DNA of 37,101 bases from JAAGZL01 sp964628835 (GTDB lineage Bacteria > Pseudomonadota > Gammaproteobacteria > Chromatiales > Chromatiaceae): NCBI GenBank assembly GCA_964628835.1, contig CAZVME010000029.1, positions 1 to 37,101 of the forward strand, written 5' to 3'. A program made the translations under genes and the position numbers. Under the pieces are notes generated by a model, which did not search any database, had not been told where the DNA came from, and saw nothing but the letters and a program-made list of their open reading frames with translations. Positions 26,098 through 34,356 of this stretch are shown piece by piece. How positions within the stretch are numbered: the first letter of the stretch is position 1; each line of letters starts with the position of its first letter.

Positions 26098-28395
26098 TTA
26101 CTTGGTAACTTTAGTAGCTCCATGCTCCTCAAGGTAGGTCTTGGCGCGCAGACCCATGTCAGCGGTCTTGACCTGGTACTGCCACCACTGGCCAGCCCAG
26201 AGAGTAGCATTGTGAAAGTCGGCCTTGGTGGCGTAACCTTCAGACTTCTTCTTGGCCCCATCGGCGAAGCCCAACTGCTCGGTAGCATCCTCTACCAGTG
26301 CCACAACTTCCGGGAAGTCCTTGTAGTTGTGACTGGTGATAAAGCCCACCACTGAGTTGATAACCGCCTGGGTGTCCAGGTTGGTCTTCACCTGCTTGTC
26401 ATAGTCAGCCTTGGTGTACTTCTGACCTTCCTGCATAGCACCAGCCTTGGCTTTGTAGCCCTTCGGCTTAACCAGCAGATAACCCTGCATCTCCAGATGT
26501 AGCGCGGAGCAGAACTCGGTGCAGTAGTAAGGATATACACCAGCCTTATCCGCCTTGAAAGTGGTAGATACGGTCTTGCCCGGCTCAATGGAGAGGTTCA
26601 CGTTCTGGCCATACATGGCGAAACCGTGGGTCTCATCCTCTGCCCGCTCCAGGTTGGTCAGATGGATGGAAACAGTATCACCCTCTTCCACCTCAATGAT
26701 CTCTGGAGTGATGTGGGAACGGATCAGGGTACCGTATACATGTACGGTATCGCCTTCACGCACCACCTTCTCACGACCGGCGCGGGTCTTCCAAGGTGAA
26801 CGCTTGCCGGAGCGACTATCCCAACCTGACTTATAGCGTACAGCCGGCTTCAGCTTGTCGGCCTTGATGGCTACCACATAGTGCGGTTCGCCCAGTGGCA
26901 CCGGCATATCATACAGCAGTTGCATTTTGTCGCCGCTGATGTCGATCAGCTGGTGATTCTGCGGATGCAGTGGACCGACCGGGTTAAAACGGTCAATGGC
27001 CAACTTGTTCAGAGAGACCAGGTATTTGCCGTCAGGTGAGACAGAGTCACCCTCCATGGATAGCAGATGGCCGATGTTGTAGTGGATATGCAGTTGATCC
27101 AGCACCTTGCCTTCACAATAGTCCCACTTGGTAACCATGGAATCCACATAGATGGAGGTGTAGACCACACACTCTTTGGCATCATACTGGGTATGCAGTG
27201 GTCCCAGACCTACCTGTACCTGGGTATGCAGGGCATCCTTCATAGCAATAATAGGAATACCGTATGGGTCCTTACCTTCAAATTTCTTGGCGGCAATGGC
27301 CTTCTGGATCTTCTCCCAGCTATACACCCAGGCATGGCTGTCCAGCTTACCGGAGACGATGATGTGGGTACCAGCCGGATTAACATCTACGCCGTGTGGG
27401 CTCTTTGGTTCAGGGATCAGATAGAGCAGCTCTTCTTTTACCGCCTGATCCATAGTGATCAGGTAAGAACCATTGACCTTCTTGACCTTACCGGCAGCGA
27501 CCAGCTCGGCGGCCTTCTTCCAGTTGGTTACGTGCAGAAAGTCGGTATCTTTCTGGGAACAACCGGCCTCAAACGGAGGACGCCCACGCTCGATACCACC
27601 CACATAACGCTCAGAACAGAAGGAGTTGGTAAAGCCCCAGCCAAAACTTGCATTTTTACCGGCGTCGGAGAGATCCTGACTATATGGTGGAAATTCAAAG
27701 GTGAAAGAGTCTTCAGGCTTGATCTTGCCCTCTTTCATATCAAACTTCCAGTAGGTCAGACCGCCACGATATTTATCATTAAACTCCTCTAGTGGCACAA
27801 AGTCTGTGCCATAAGGCGCTGCATACTGGCTGGCCTCCATCACATACTCGGTATTTGGCGTCACAAAGGCGCCACCGTGCTCGGACCTAAAGAAGGGGTT
27901 GACCACGATTTGCTTAGTCTCAAAGTCGTGCAGATCAATCACCGCTACGCGAGGATTAGCCTTGTCATTGATAAAGAGGTACTTACCATTGTACTCACCC
28001 TCGGTCTCGGAGAATGCCGGGTGATGGGTATCACCATAGACGATATCCTTACCCATAATTCGACCCTGGGCCAATACCGCCTTGGACTCGTCGTCAAAAC
28101 CATAACCCTGCCATGGCTCTGGCGTGAATACGCCAATGTATTTCAGGATCCGCATGGATGGGATGCCGTAGACGATCACATGACCACTCTGGCCACCGGA
28201 ACTGAAGGCCAGGTACTCATCACGTCCACCGGTTGGTGTGTAAGTCTTGGCAGCAGCCAGAAGATCCTTCTGAGTCAGACCACGGGCCTTCATCACATCT
28301 TCCAGACTCTGCTGCGCAACTGCACTGGATGCAGCCCCCAGACCAAGCCCAACACCCATTAGCAGCGCCAAAACACTCTTTTTGATCTTTTTCAT
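26098..28395 (-). CDS. nosZ: nitrous oxide reductase NosZ, clade II (atypical)
   Basis: A 765-residue periplasmic copper enzyme reducing N2O to N2. The signal peptide (MKKIKKSVLALLMG to about residue 27) is Sec-type without twin arginines. The seven expected CuZ histidines are present: 124, 125, 173, 288, 334, 401 and 443 (for example GDTHHPAFSETEG and GLGPLHTQYD). The CuA site near the C-terminal part is complete: His590 plus CTEFCSALHLEM (Cys625, Cys629, His633, Met636). The HGGAFVTPNTEYV segment and the signal type are hallmarks of clade II. After CuA there is an extra tail of about 119 residues without a heme motif. A perfect FNR box lies upstream. GGGAGG stands about 12 bases before the ATG. 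Confidence 0.97.
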   Translation of the reverse strand: MKKIKKSVLALLMGVGLGLGAASSAVAQQSLEDVMKARGLTQKDLLAAAKTYTPTGGRDEYLAFSSGGQSGHVIVYGIPSMRILKYIGVFTPEPWQGYGFDDESKAVLAQGRIMGKDIVYGDTHHPAFSETEGEYNGKYLFINDKANPRVAVIDLHDFETKQIVVNPFFRSEHGGAFVTPNTEYVMEASQYAAPYGTDFVPLEEFNDKYRGGLTYWKFDMKEGKIKPEDSFTFEFPPYSQDLSDAGKNASFGWGFTNSFCSERYVGGIERGRPPFEAGCSQKDTDFLHVTNWKKAAELVAAGKVKKVNGSYLITMDQAVKEELLYLIPEPKSPHGVDVNPAGTHIIVSGKLDSHAWVYSWEKIQKAIAAKKFEGKDPYGIPIIAMKDALHTQVQVGLGPLHTQYDAKECVVYTSIYVDSMVTKWDYCEGKVLDQLHIHYNIGHLLSMEGDSVSPDGKYLVSLNKLAIDRFNPVGPLHPQNHQLIDISGDKMQLLYDMPVPLGEPHYVVAIKADKLKPAVRYKSGWDSRSGKRSPWKTRAGREKVVREGDTVHVYGTLIRSHITPEIIEVEEGDTVSIHLTNLERAEDETHGFAMYGQNVNLSIEPGKTVSTTFKADKAGVYPYYCTEFCSALHLEMQGYLLVKPKGYKAKAGAMQEGQKYTKADYDKQVKTNLDTQAVINSVVGFITSHNYKDFPEVVALVEDATEQLGFADGAKKKSEGYATKADFHNATLWAGQWWQYQVKTADMGLRAKTYLEEHGATKVTK

Positions 28396-28474
28396 ATTAA
28401 CGATGAGCCTCCCAACTCGACTCTAATATCAAACAAACACTGTGACTTTAAGTTTATAGAAAAATCTGCAGTTG

Positions 28475-28516
28475 ATAATGAACGCATCCCACATCAACCG
28501 CTTTGATAGAAATCAA
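28475..28516 (-). promoter_or_regulatory. FNR-type promoter of nosZ
   Basis: TTGAT-AGAA-ATCAA (28503-28516) matches the FNR/Anr/Dnr consensus at all ten defined positions. A -10-like CATTAT (minus strand 28480-28475) sits exactly where it should be if the box is centred at -41.5, giving a start near 28468 and a leader of about 73 bases before nosZ. Activation under low oxygen, or by a nitric-oxide sensing Dnr-type relative, is inferred. Confidence 0.75.
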
Positions 28517-28610
28517 TATAGTGTGGGATTCTAGCAAAATAGTGCGGCATATGACCCACTTTTTTTGTTAGCCGTGGTTAATTGGCAGATTTACCAGCCA
28601 AATCCGGCAG

Positions 28611-29483
28611 TTATCGATATTTATTCTGCAGCCAGCTACTGAACTCGTCCCCGAGATGGTGATGTTTGATGGCATAATCCACCGTGGCCTGGAGATAACC
28701 CAGCTTGCTACCACAGTCGTAGCGCCTGCCTTCAAACTCATAGGCCAGCACATCCTCATCATCGATAAGACGAGCAATGGCATCGGTGAGCTGAATCTCG
28801 CCCCCGGCGCCCCGCCCAATCTGCGCCAGATGATGAAATATCTCCGGCCGCAAAATATAGCGCCCCACCACCGCACGGTTTGATGGCGCAGCGGCAGGGT
28901 CAGGTTTTTCCACAATACCCTTCATCTTCACCAATCGCCCCTCACCCTCCGGGTCCACTATGCCGTAACTCCTGGTATCTTGCGGTGGTATCAGCTCGGT
29001 ACCGATAATACTCCGCTCCTGCTGCGGATAGAGCTCCACCATCTGGGACAGAACCCCGCGCGCTCCGTCATCAATCAGGTCGTCTGCCAGTACCACCGCA
29101 AAGGGTTCATCACCAACCACCGGACGGGCGCAGAGCACAGCATGGCCCAGCCCCAGGGGCATGGCCTGGCGGATAAAAATGCAACTCACATGGGACGGGA
29201 TGATATTTCGCACTATCTCCAGCATCTTCTCCTTGCCCCGCTGCTCCAGATCCACCTCCAGTTCATAGGCGGTATCAAAATGGTTGGAAATGGAGCTCTT
29301 GTTGCGGCCGGTAATGAACACCATCACTTCAATTCCGGCAGCCACCGCCTCTTCCACTGCATACTGGATAAGCGGCTTGTCCACAATCGGCAGCATCTCC
29401 TTGGGACTGGCCTTGGTGGCGGGCAGGAATCTGGTGCCCAGGCCAGCAACCGGAAATACTGCCTTGCGTACTTTGCCTATCAT
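28611..29483 (-). CDS. galU: UTP--glucose-1-phosphate uridylyltransferase
   Basis: A 290-residue enzyme making UDP-glucose from UTP and glucose-1-phosphate, of normal length. The N-terminal nucleotide-binding signature VAGLGTRFLPATKASPKEML is intact, followed by VDKPLIQYAVEEA and the GLGHAV segment. AGGAGA stands about eight bases before the ATG. It is the last gene of the run glgC, GH57, malQ, galU and competes with GlgC for glucose-1-phosphate; UDP-glucose would feed cell-surface glycans. Confidence 0.96.
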   Translation of the reverse strand: MIGKVRKAVFPVAGLGTRFLPATKASPKEMLPIVDKPLIQYAVEEAVAAGIEVMVFITGRNKSSISNHFDTAYELEVDLEQRGKEKMLEIVRNIIPSHVSCIFIRQAMPLGLGHAVLCARPVVGDEPFAVVLADDLIDDGARGVLSQMVELYPQQERSIIGTELIPPQDTRSYGIVDPEGEGRLVKMKGIVEKPDPAAAPSNRAVVGRYILRPEIFHHLAQIGRGAGGEIQLTDAIARLIDDEDVLAYEFEGRRYDCGSKLGYLQATVDYAIKHHHLGDEFSSWLQNKYR

Positions 29484-29585
29484 GCGGAATCTCTCCTATC
29501 TGTCCTGTTTCTTTTTTTTCTTGCGATGGCCCATTTGGACTACTCTATCCAAAAGTAGGCAGTACCGTGTACCCTGCTTTTTGCC

Positions 29586-31079
29586 CTATGAAATAGCTAT
29601 ACGACCATACATTGTAATTCTGTGGCGCAACCTGGAAGCGAGCTTGTGATCCACCTGATGCCAATCAAAACGCCAACCCCAATTACCTTCAGTGGTCCCC
29701 GGAGTATTCATACGATGATCACCATCCAGCTCCAGTAGATCCTGCATCTGCAGGATTGCCAGATTCGAGGTTGAGGAGAGCACCTTCCAGAGCATAGGCC
29801 ATGGCATTTTCAGCTTGGAGTCCCCTAGAAATTCATCCACATAGGCACAGGTTCGCTGATCCAGGCTCTCATACCAGCCGACGGTGGTATTGTTGTCGTG
29901 GGTCCCAGCGTAGACCACCGAATTCACTGGATACTTGAACGGCAGGTGCGGGTTTTTTGGATCACCTGAAAAGGCAAACTGTAGTACCTTCATACCTGGC
30001 AACCCAAACTGGTCCCGTAGCGCTTCCACCTCCGGGGTGATAATTCCCAGGTCCTCTGCCACCAGCGACAGATTTCCATACTCGCCATGCAGACATTCAA
30101 ACAGGGCCTGTCCGGGCGCAGACACCCAGCGCCCATTCATGGCGGTCTCATCCTCTGCCGGTATCTCCCAGTAGGATTCAAAGCCACGAAAGTGATCGAT
30201 GCGAACCAGGTCATACATAGCAAGCTGGGTCTTCAGCCGGCGAATCCAAAATGAGAAACCATCTGCCTGCATCCGCTCCCAGTCATAGAGTGGGTTACCC
30301 CACCTCTGGCCGGTCTCTGAGAAGTAGTCTGGTGGAACCCCAGCCACCACCGTGGGGGCACCACTGCTATCCAGATAAAAGTCCTGCTGATTGGCCCACA
30401 CCTCGGCGCTGTCATGGGCTACAAAGATGGGCATGTCACCAAACAGCTCCACTCCGCGCTGATTGGCATAGCTCTTCATCTCATGCCACTGCTGAAAAAA
30501 CACAAACTGCTCGAAGCGTATGTACTCGATCTCGCTTGCGAGTCTGGAGCCAACCTCAGCCAGGGCCTCAGGGTCACGTTTGCGCAAGAACTCAGGCCAC
30601 TTCCACCAGGGATTGCAGTCCTGATCCTTGCGGATGGCCCTAAATAGTGAGTAGTCGTCCAGCCAGTAGTTTTGCTCCCGGATAAACTCCTGCAGCCGGG
30701 AGCGCTCATGATCTCCAGAGCTGTGTTTAAAATTTTCCCAGGCGCCTCGCAACACCAGGAGTTTCTCCTGCTTGGAAAGGGTCTTGAGATCGAATGAGGA
30801 CAGGTCTACCCAGTCACGTTGCACCAAGTAGTCCAGATTTATCAGCAGGGGGTTGCCGGCATGGACGGAACTGGTGGAGTAAGGGGAGTTGTCGGATCTG
30901 GTGGGACCCACCGGCAAGGTCTGCCAGACACTGAACCCGGAATCCACCAGAAAATCCACAAAGTGTCTGGACTCAGCGCCCAGATCGCCATTCATTCCAA
31001 CTCCAGGCAGCGAAGTTATATGCAGCATAACCCCGGCGCGGCGACCGCTTATGCAGCTGTTGGGGGCGGGTTCAATCAT
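29586..31079 (-). CDS. malQ: 4-alpha-glucanotransferase (amylomaltase)
   Basis: A 497-residue GH77 enzyme. The N-terminal GVMLHITSLPG and WQTLPVGPT segments are typical. The catalytic residues are visible: Asp295 in VRIDHFRG (nucleophile), Glu342 in AEDLG (acid/base) and Asp395 in GTHDNNT (transition-state stabiliser). It transfers alpha-1,4-glucan chains between maltodextrins in the cytoplasm, working with glycogen breakdown. It lies 84 bases behind the GH57 gene. The Shine-Dalgarno is weak. Confidence 0.95.
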   Translation of the reverse strand: MIEPAPNSCISGRRAGVMLHITSLPGVGMNGDLGAESRHFVDFLVDSGFSVWQTLPVGPTRSDNSPYSTSSVHAGNPLLINLDYLVQRDWVDLSSFDLKTLSKQEKLLVLRGAWENFKHSSGDHERSRLQEFIREQNYWLDDYSLFRAIRKDQDCNPWWKWPEFLRKRDPEALAEVGSRLASEIEYIRFEQFVFFQQWHEMKSYANQRGVELFGDMPIFVAHDSAEVWANQQDFYLDSSGAPTVVAGVPPDYFSETGQRWGNPLYDWERMQADGFSFWIRRLKTQLAMYDLVRIDHFRGFESYWEIPAEDETAMNGRWVSAPGQALFECLHGEYGNLSLVAEDLGIITPEVEALRDQFGLPGMKVLQFAFSGDPKNPHLPFKYPVNSVVYAGTHDNNTTVGWYESLDQRTCAYVDEFLGDSKLKMPWPMLWKVLSSTSNLAILQMQDLLELDGDHRMNTPGTTEGNWGWRFDWHQVDHKLASRLRHRITMYGRIAIS

Positions 31080-31163
31080 CCAGGATCATTCTCAACATAG
31101 TGCTTGGGAGGGCTAATAACTTCAAAGATTATGCTCACTCTGCTTCAGTTACATTACAAAATA

Positions 31164-32864
31164 TCAATTATGCCGCATAACCCCACCCACAGCAGGATCA
31201 CCCCCACCATAGGCAAACACCTGGGATAGATACTCCGGGGGCTCTTCACCCAGGATCTGATAGAGGTGTTTAAGCTGATTCCGAAACAGACGTTCAAAGT
31301 CGGAGACGGTCTCACCCGGATTGTAGTCACCAAACCACCAGAACCAGTCGGAGCCCTCGCAGGTCGCCATCTGTAACTCTGCCTGGCTCAACTCACTCGC
31401 ATTCAGCCGGCCACTGTCCAACACCCGGTCGAAAGTATTTTTCGCCTCAATCAACATATCCCAGGCCCGATTCTTATCTTTCTCACCGATCCAGGTGGAG
31501 AAACTTCCATACACCCAGCTACCTGCCACCATGGTGCTCAATTCGTGGGTCGGCAACTGCTTTTCCACTACTTCTGAAAAGGTGGTCATCTCCAGATGTG
31601 GACTGGCCGAAAGCCTGGCGTAGAGATTGTCCAGAAAGAAACAGCCATTGCGCGGGTAGTGTTCCCAGGCATTTTCGCCATCCATTATGATGGAGACCAC
31701 CAGATCAGATGGCGTGTCACAATTTGTGGCGATGGATTCAAGATTATGGATAAGATTACTTACCGCATCCTCGGCGTGCCAATCGGCATAGGTAAACCCG
31801 ATCAGGTCAGAGAGGCCGTCGTTGCGGAAGAAGCAGCTGATCTCTCCATCCTTAACCTGGTAGGGACGGTGCGCCCACTGCTCCGGCCAGTCGGCATCTG
31901 CATAGCTTTTTTCCATGCTGTTGTGCAACACCTGCTGACCACTGGCGATCCAGTGGAAGCCCTCCTCCTCCAGGATGCGCAGAGTATCTTCACTTACCGC
32001 CCCCTCGGCGGGCCAGCACCCCTTGGGCCTGAAACCAAAAATCTTCTCGAACGACTCTACGCCGCGCCGGATATGCCAGCGCGAACGCTCTTCTCCGCCG
32101 GGATAGCTGGCGCTCTCCGGCAGTTCCATATCCGGGATCGCCTCCTGCCCGGATTTGATATCCAGCAGCAGAGGGATTATGGGGTGTGCGTATGGAGTGA
32201 CCGACAGCTCGATCCGACCCTCCTGGGCCAGTCGCCGATAGCGGTCAACCACACTTGCCAGCAGGTCTCCGATTGACTCAACCAGCCTGTATCTATCCTC
32301 CGTGGTATACCCCTTGCGTTTCTTTTCCAGGGACTTGATCCGCAGGTCGTTTACCCTGGGGTGTTCACCCATCCACACCAGGTGGTACCACACCAGCAGG
32401 TCTACAATAAACTGATCGTTCAGATACTCTGATGACTCGGCATGCTCATCCACCAACCCGACGATATCCGCCAGTCGACGAAAGGTCCGAAACCGGCCCC
32501 GCATATGTTTTTCGTTGGCCCGCAGACAGGCCCGCATCAGATCCCGGCGCGACTCCTGGTCCAGTGGCAAGCCGGGACCGGCCAGGGCTGCCAATACCGG
32601 GTCCTTGATCTGTTTCCCCCTGAGCAGCCACTCCTGTATCTGCTTAACGTAGTCTTGCAACTGTTCCAGCAGCACCGGTGCAAAGTTCACCACCGCCCGC
32701 GCATCCGGATGATTATCCAGATGGGCGGCCATATCCACATAGTCCTTTATGCCATGCAGATAGACCCATGGCAGTTGAAAGTCGCTATGATCTGGTCCGC
32801 GGTAGTCTGGTTGGTGCATGTGCCAACACAGCACTACCTTCAGGCGTTGTACATCATCGGACAT
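31164..32864 (-). CDS. GH57 alpha-glucan hydrolase/transferase (amylopullulanase-like)
   Basis: A 566-residue glycoside hydrolase family 57 protein. It begins with the family motif CWHMHQPDY (His15, His17), and has the nucleophile Glu287 in GCWPAEGAVS and the acid/base Asp395 in MDGENAWE. No signal peptide is present, so it is cytoplasmic. GH57 enzymes are alpha-amylases, amylopullulanases, branching enzymes or 4-alpha-glucanotransferases; the DGENAWE motif fits the amylase/amylopullulanase side, but the exact activity is not fixed by sequence. The gene overlaps the end of glgC by 11 bases, so it is translated with the glycogen-synthesis gene. Confidence 0.9.
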   Translation of the reverse strand: MSDDVQRLKVVLCWHMHQPDYRGPDHSDFQLPWVYLHGIKDYVDMAAHLDNHPDARAVVNFAPVLLEQLQDYVKQIQEWLLRGKQIKDPVLAALAGPGLPLDQESRRDLMRACLRANEKHMRGRFRTFRRLADIVGLVDEHAESSEYLNDQFIVDLLVWYHLVWMGEHPRVNDLRIKSLEKKRKGYTTEDRYRLVESIGDLLASVVDRYRRLAQEGRIELSVTPYAHPIIPLLLDIKSGQEAIPDMELPESASYPGGEERSRWHIRRGVESFEKIFGFRPKGCWPAEGAVSEDTLRILEEEGFHWIASGQQVLHNSMEKSYADADWPEQWAHRPYQVKDGEISCFFRNDGLSDLIGFTYADWHAEDAVSNLIHNLESIATNCDTPSDLVVSIIMDGENAWEHYPRNGCFFLDNLYARLSASPHLEMTTFSEVVEKQLPTHELSTMVAGSWVYGSFSTWIGEKDKNRAWDMLIEAKNTFDRVLDSGRLNASELSQAELQMATCEGSDWFWWFGDYNPGETVSDFERLFRNQLKHLYQILGEEPPEYLSQVFAYGGGDPAVGGVMRHN

Positions 32865-34122
32865 AATTGGTGACCTGTCCCAGCATCTCCGGTGTTACCA
32901 AAACCACTCCCTTAGGCGAAACGGTGAACCGTTTTGCATCAGCCTCCGGGTCCTCTCCGATGATAGTGCCATCAGGTATCTTGCAACGTTTGTCTATGAC
33001 TGCCTTTTTGATACGACAGTTACGACCGATATCTGCATCCGGCAGGATCACTGAATCCTCCACGGTGCAGTAAGAATTTACCCGCACATTGGAAAACAGC
33101 AGGGAGTGGCGCACGGTGGAGCCGGATATAATACAGCCTCCAGACACCATTGAGTCCACCGCCATCCCGCGGCGGTCCTCATTATCAAAAATGAATTTAG
33201 CCGGAGGCAGCTGCTCCTGATAGGTCCAGATGGGCCAGGTGCGGTCATATAGATTGAGATCCGGCGTAACCCCGGTCAGCTCCAGATTGGTGGCCCAAAA
33301 AGCATCAATGGTCCCCACATCCCGCCAATAGCCCTGGCCACCGCTCTTGGGGTCACGGAACGGGTAGGCGATAACCCGATAATTTTCGATGATGGCCGGT
33401 ATTATATCCTTACCAAAATCATGGGATGAACCCGGAGTGTCCGCATCCTTGATCAACTGCTCAAACAGAAAGGACTTATTGAATACGTAGATCCCCATGG
33501 AGGCCAGCGCCACATCGTCACGACCGGGCATAGGCTTGGGATTTTCCGGCTTCTCATCAAATTCAAGCACTCTGGTGTCATCGTCCACGCTCATTACACC
33601 AAAGGACTTGGCGGTCTCCATATCCACCTCGATGCAACCCACTGTCATATCGGCACCGGTGGCCACATGGTGTGCGATCATGGTGCCGTAATCCATGCGA
33701 TAGACATGGTCGCCAGCCAGGATCAGCACATAATCCGGATCATGCTTACGGAAGATATCGATATTCTGGTGTACCGCATCTGCCGTCCCCGCGTACCAAC
33801 TGTTCTCAATGCGTTGCTGAGCCGGCAGCAGTTCAACATACTCCCCGAACTCTCCCCGCAGAAACCCCCATCCCCTCTGGATATGCAGAATCAGGGAGTG
33901 CGCCTTATACTGGGTGAGCACCCCAATGCGGCGAATGCCGGAATTGATGCAGTTGGAGAGGGGGAAGTCAATAATCCTGAACTTGCCGCCAAAAGGCACC
34001 GCAGGTTTGGAGCGCCACCTGGTCAGGTCTAACAGCCTGGAACCGCGCCCCCCGGCCAAAATCAGCGCTAAAGTACTCTTGGTTAGTCGACTGACAAACC
34101 GTGGATCCTGTTCCATATTCAT
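32854..34122 (-). CDS. glgC: glucose-1-phosphate adenylyltransferase (ADP-glucose pyrophosphorylase)
   Basis: A 422-residue enzyme making ADP-glucose, the committed step of bacterial glycogen synthesis. The nucleotide-binding motif LILAGGRGSRL (residues 20-30), RSKPAVPFGGKFRIIDF and the WYAGTADAV segment are intact, and a C-terminal left-handed beta-helix region follows. Length is normal for the family. GGAGGG stands about ten bases before the ATG. It is divergent from glgB and overlaps the GH57 gene. A good sigma-70-like promoter lies 48 bases upstream. Confidence 0.97.
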   Translation of the reverse strand: MNMEQDPRFVSRLTKSTLALILAGGRGSRLLDLTRWRSKPAVPFGGKFRIIDFPLSNCINSGIRRIGVLTQYKAHSLILHIQRGWGFLRGEFGEYVELLPAQQRIENSWYAGTADAVHQNIDIFRKHDPDYVLILAGDHVYRMDYGTMIAHHVATGADMTVGCIEVDMETAKSFGVMSVDDDTRVLEFDEKPENPKPMPGRDDVALASMGIYVFNKSFLFEQLIKDADTPGSSHDFGKDIIPAIIENYRVIAYPFRDPKSGGQGYWRDVGTIDAFWATNLELTGVTPDLNLYDRTWPIWTYQEQLPPAKFIFDNEDRRGMAVDSMVSGGCIISGSTVRHSLLFSNVRVNSYCTVEDSVILPDADIGRNCRIKKAVIDKRCKIPDGTIIGEDPEADAKRFTVSPKGVVLVTPEMLGQVTNYVR

Positions 34123-34170
34123 GCGTTAGCACCCTCCCCCGCTTGATTCTTAACCGTCTGCATCACATCT

Positions 34171-34198
34171 AGCATATACTATCATGCACCGTTGTGAA
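34171..34198 (-). promoter_or_regulatory. candidate sigma-70 promoter of glgC
   Basis: On the minus strand TTCACA (34198-34193; 5/6 of the -35 consensus), a 16-base spacer and TATGCT (34176-34171; 4/6 of the -10) lie about 48 bases before the glgC ATG. The match is by eye only. Confidence 0.4.
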
Positions 34199-34252
34199 TT
34201 CAGAGATAGAAAAGTTACATTTTTTGCCAATTTTTGCCTGGAATATTAGCTG

Positions 34253-34280
34253 TTCAGGCCACCACCATTAACCCTATAAT
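34253..34280 (+). promoter_or_regulatory. candidate promoter of glgB
   Basis: A perfect -10 hexamer TATAAT (34275-34280) stands 77 bases before the glgB ATG. The -35 at the right distance is poor (TTCAGG, 34253-34258). Divergent from the glgC promoter in the same 234-base intergenic region. Confidence 0.4.
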
Positions 34281-34356
34281 CCACTGAAGAATTGGCTCCA
34301 TGATTAACCATAGACCAGCGTGGGAATATGCGCACGACTGATAACTGACAGGCAGC

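Noticed and set aside
27067..27792. A 241-codon open frame on the plus strand within nosZ
   Set aside because: It is antisense to conserved CuZ-site coding sequence and its product has no recognisable features.
31596..32276. A 226-codon open frame opposite the GH57 gene
   Set aside because: It covers the conserved catalytic region of the GH57 enzyme on the other strand and resembles no protein.
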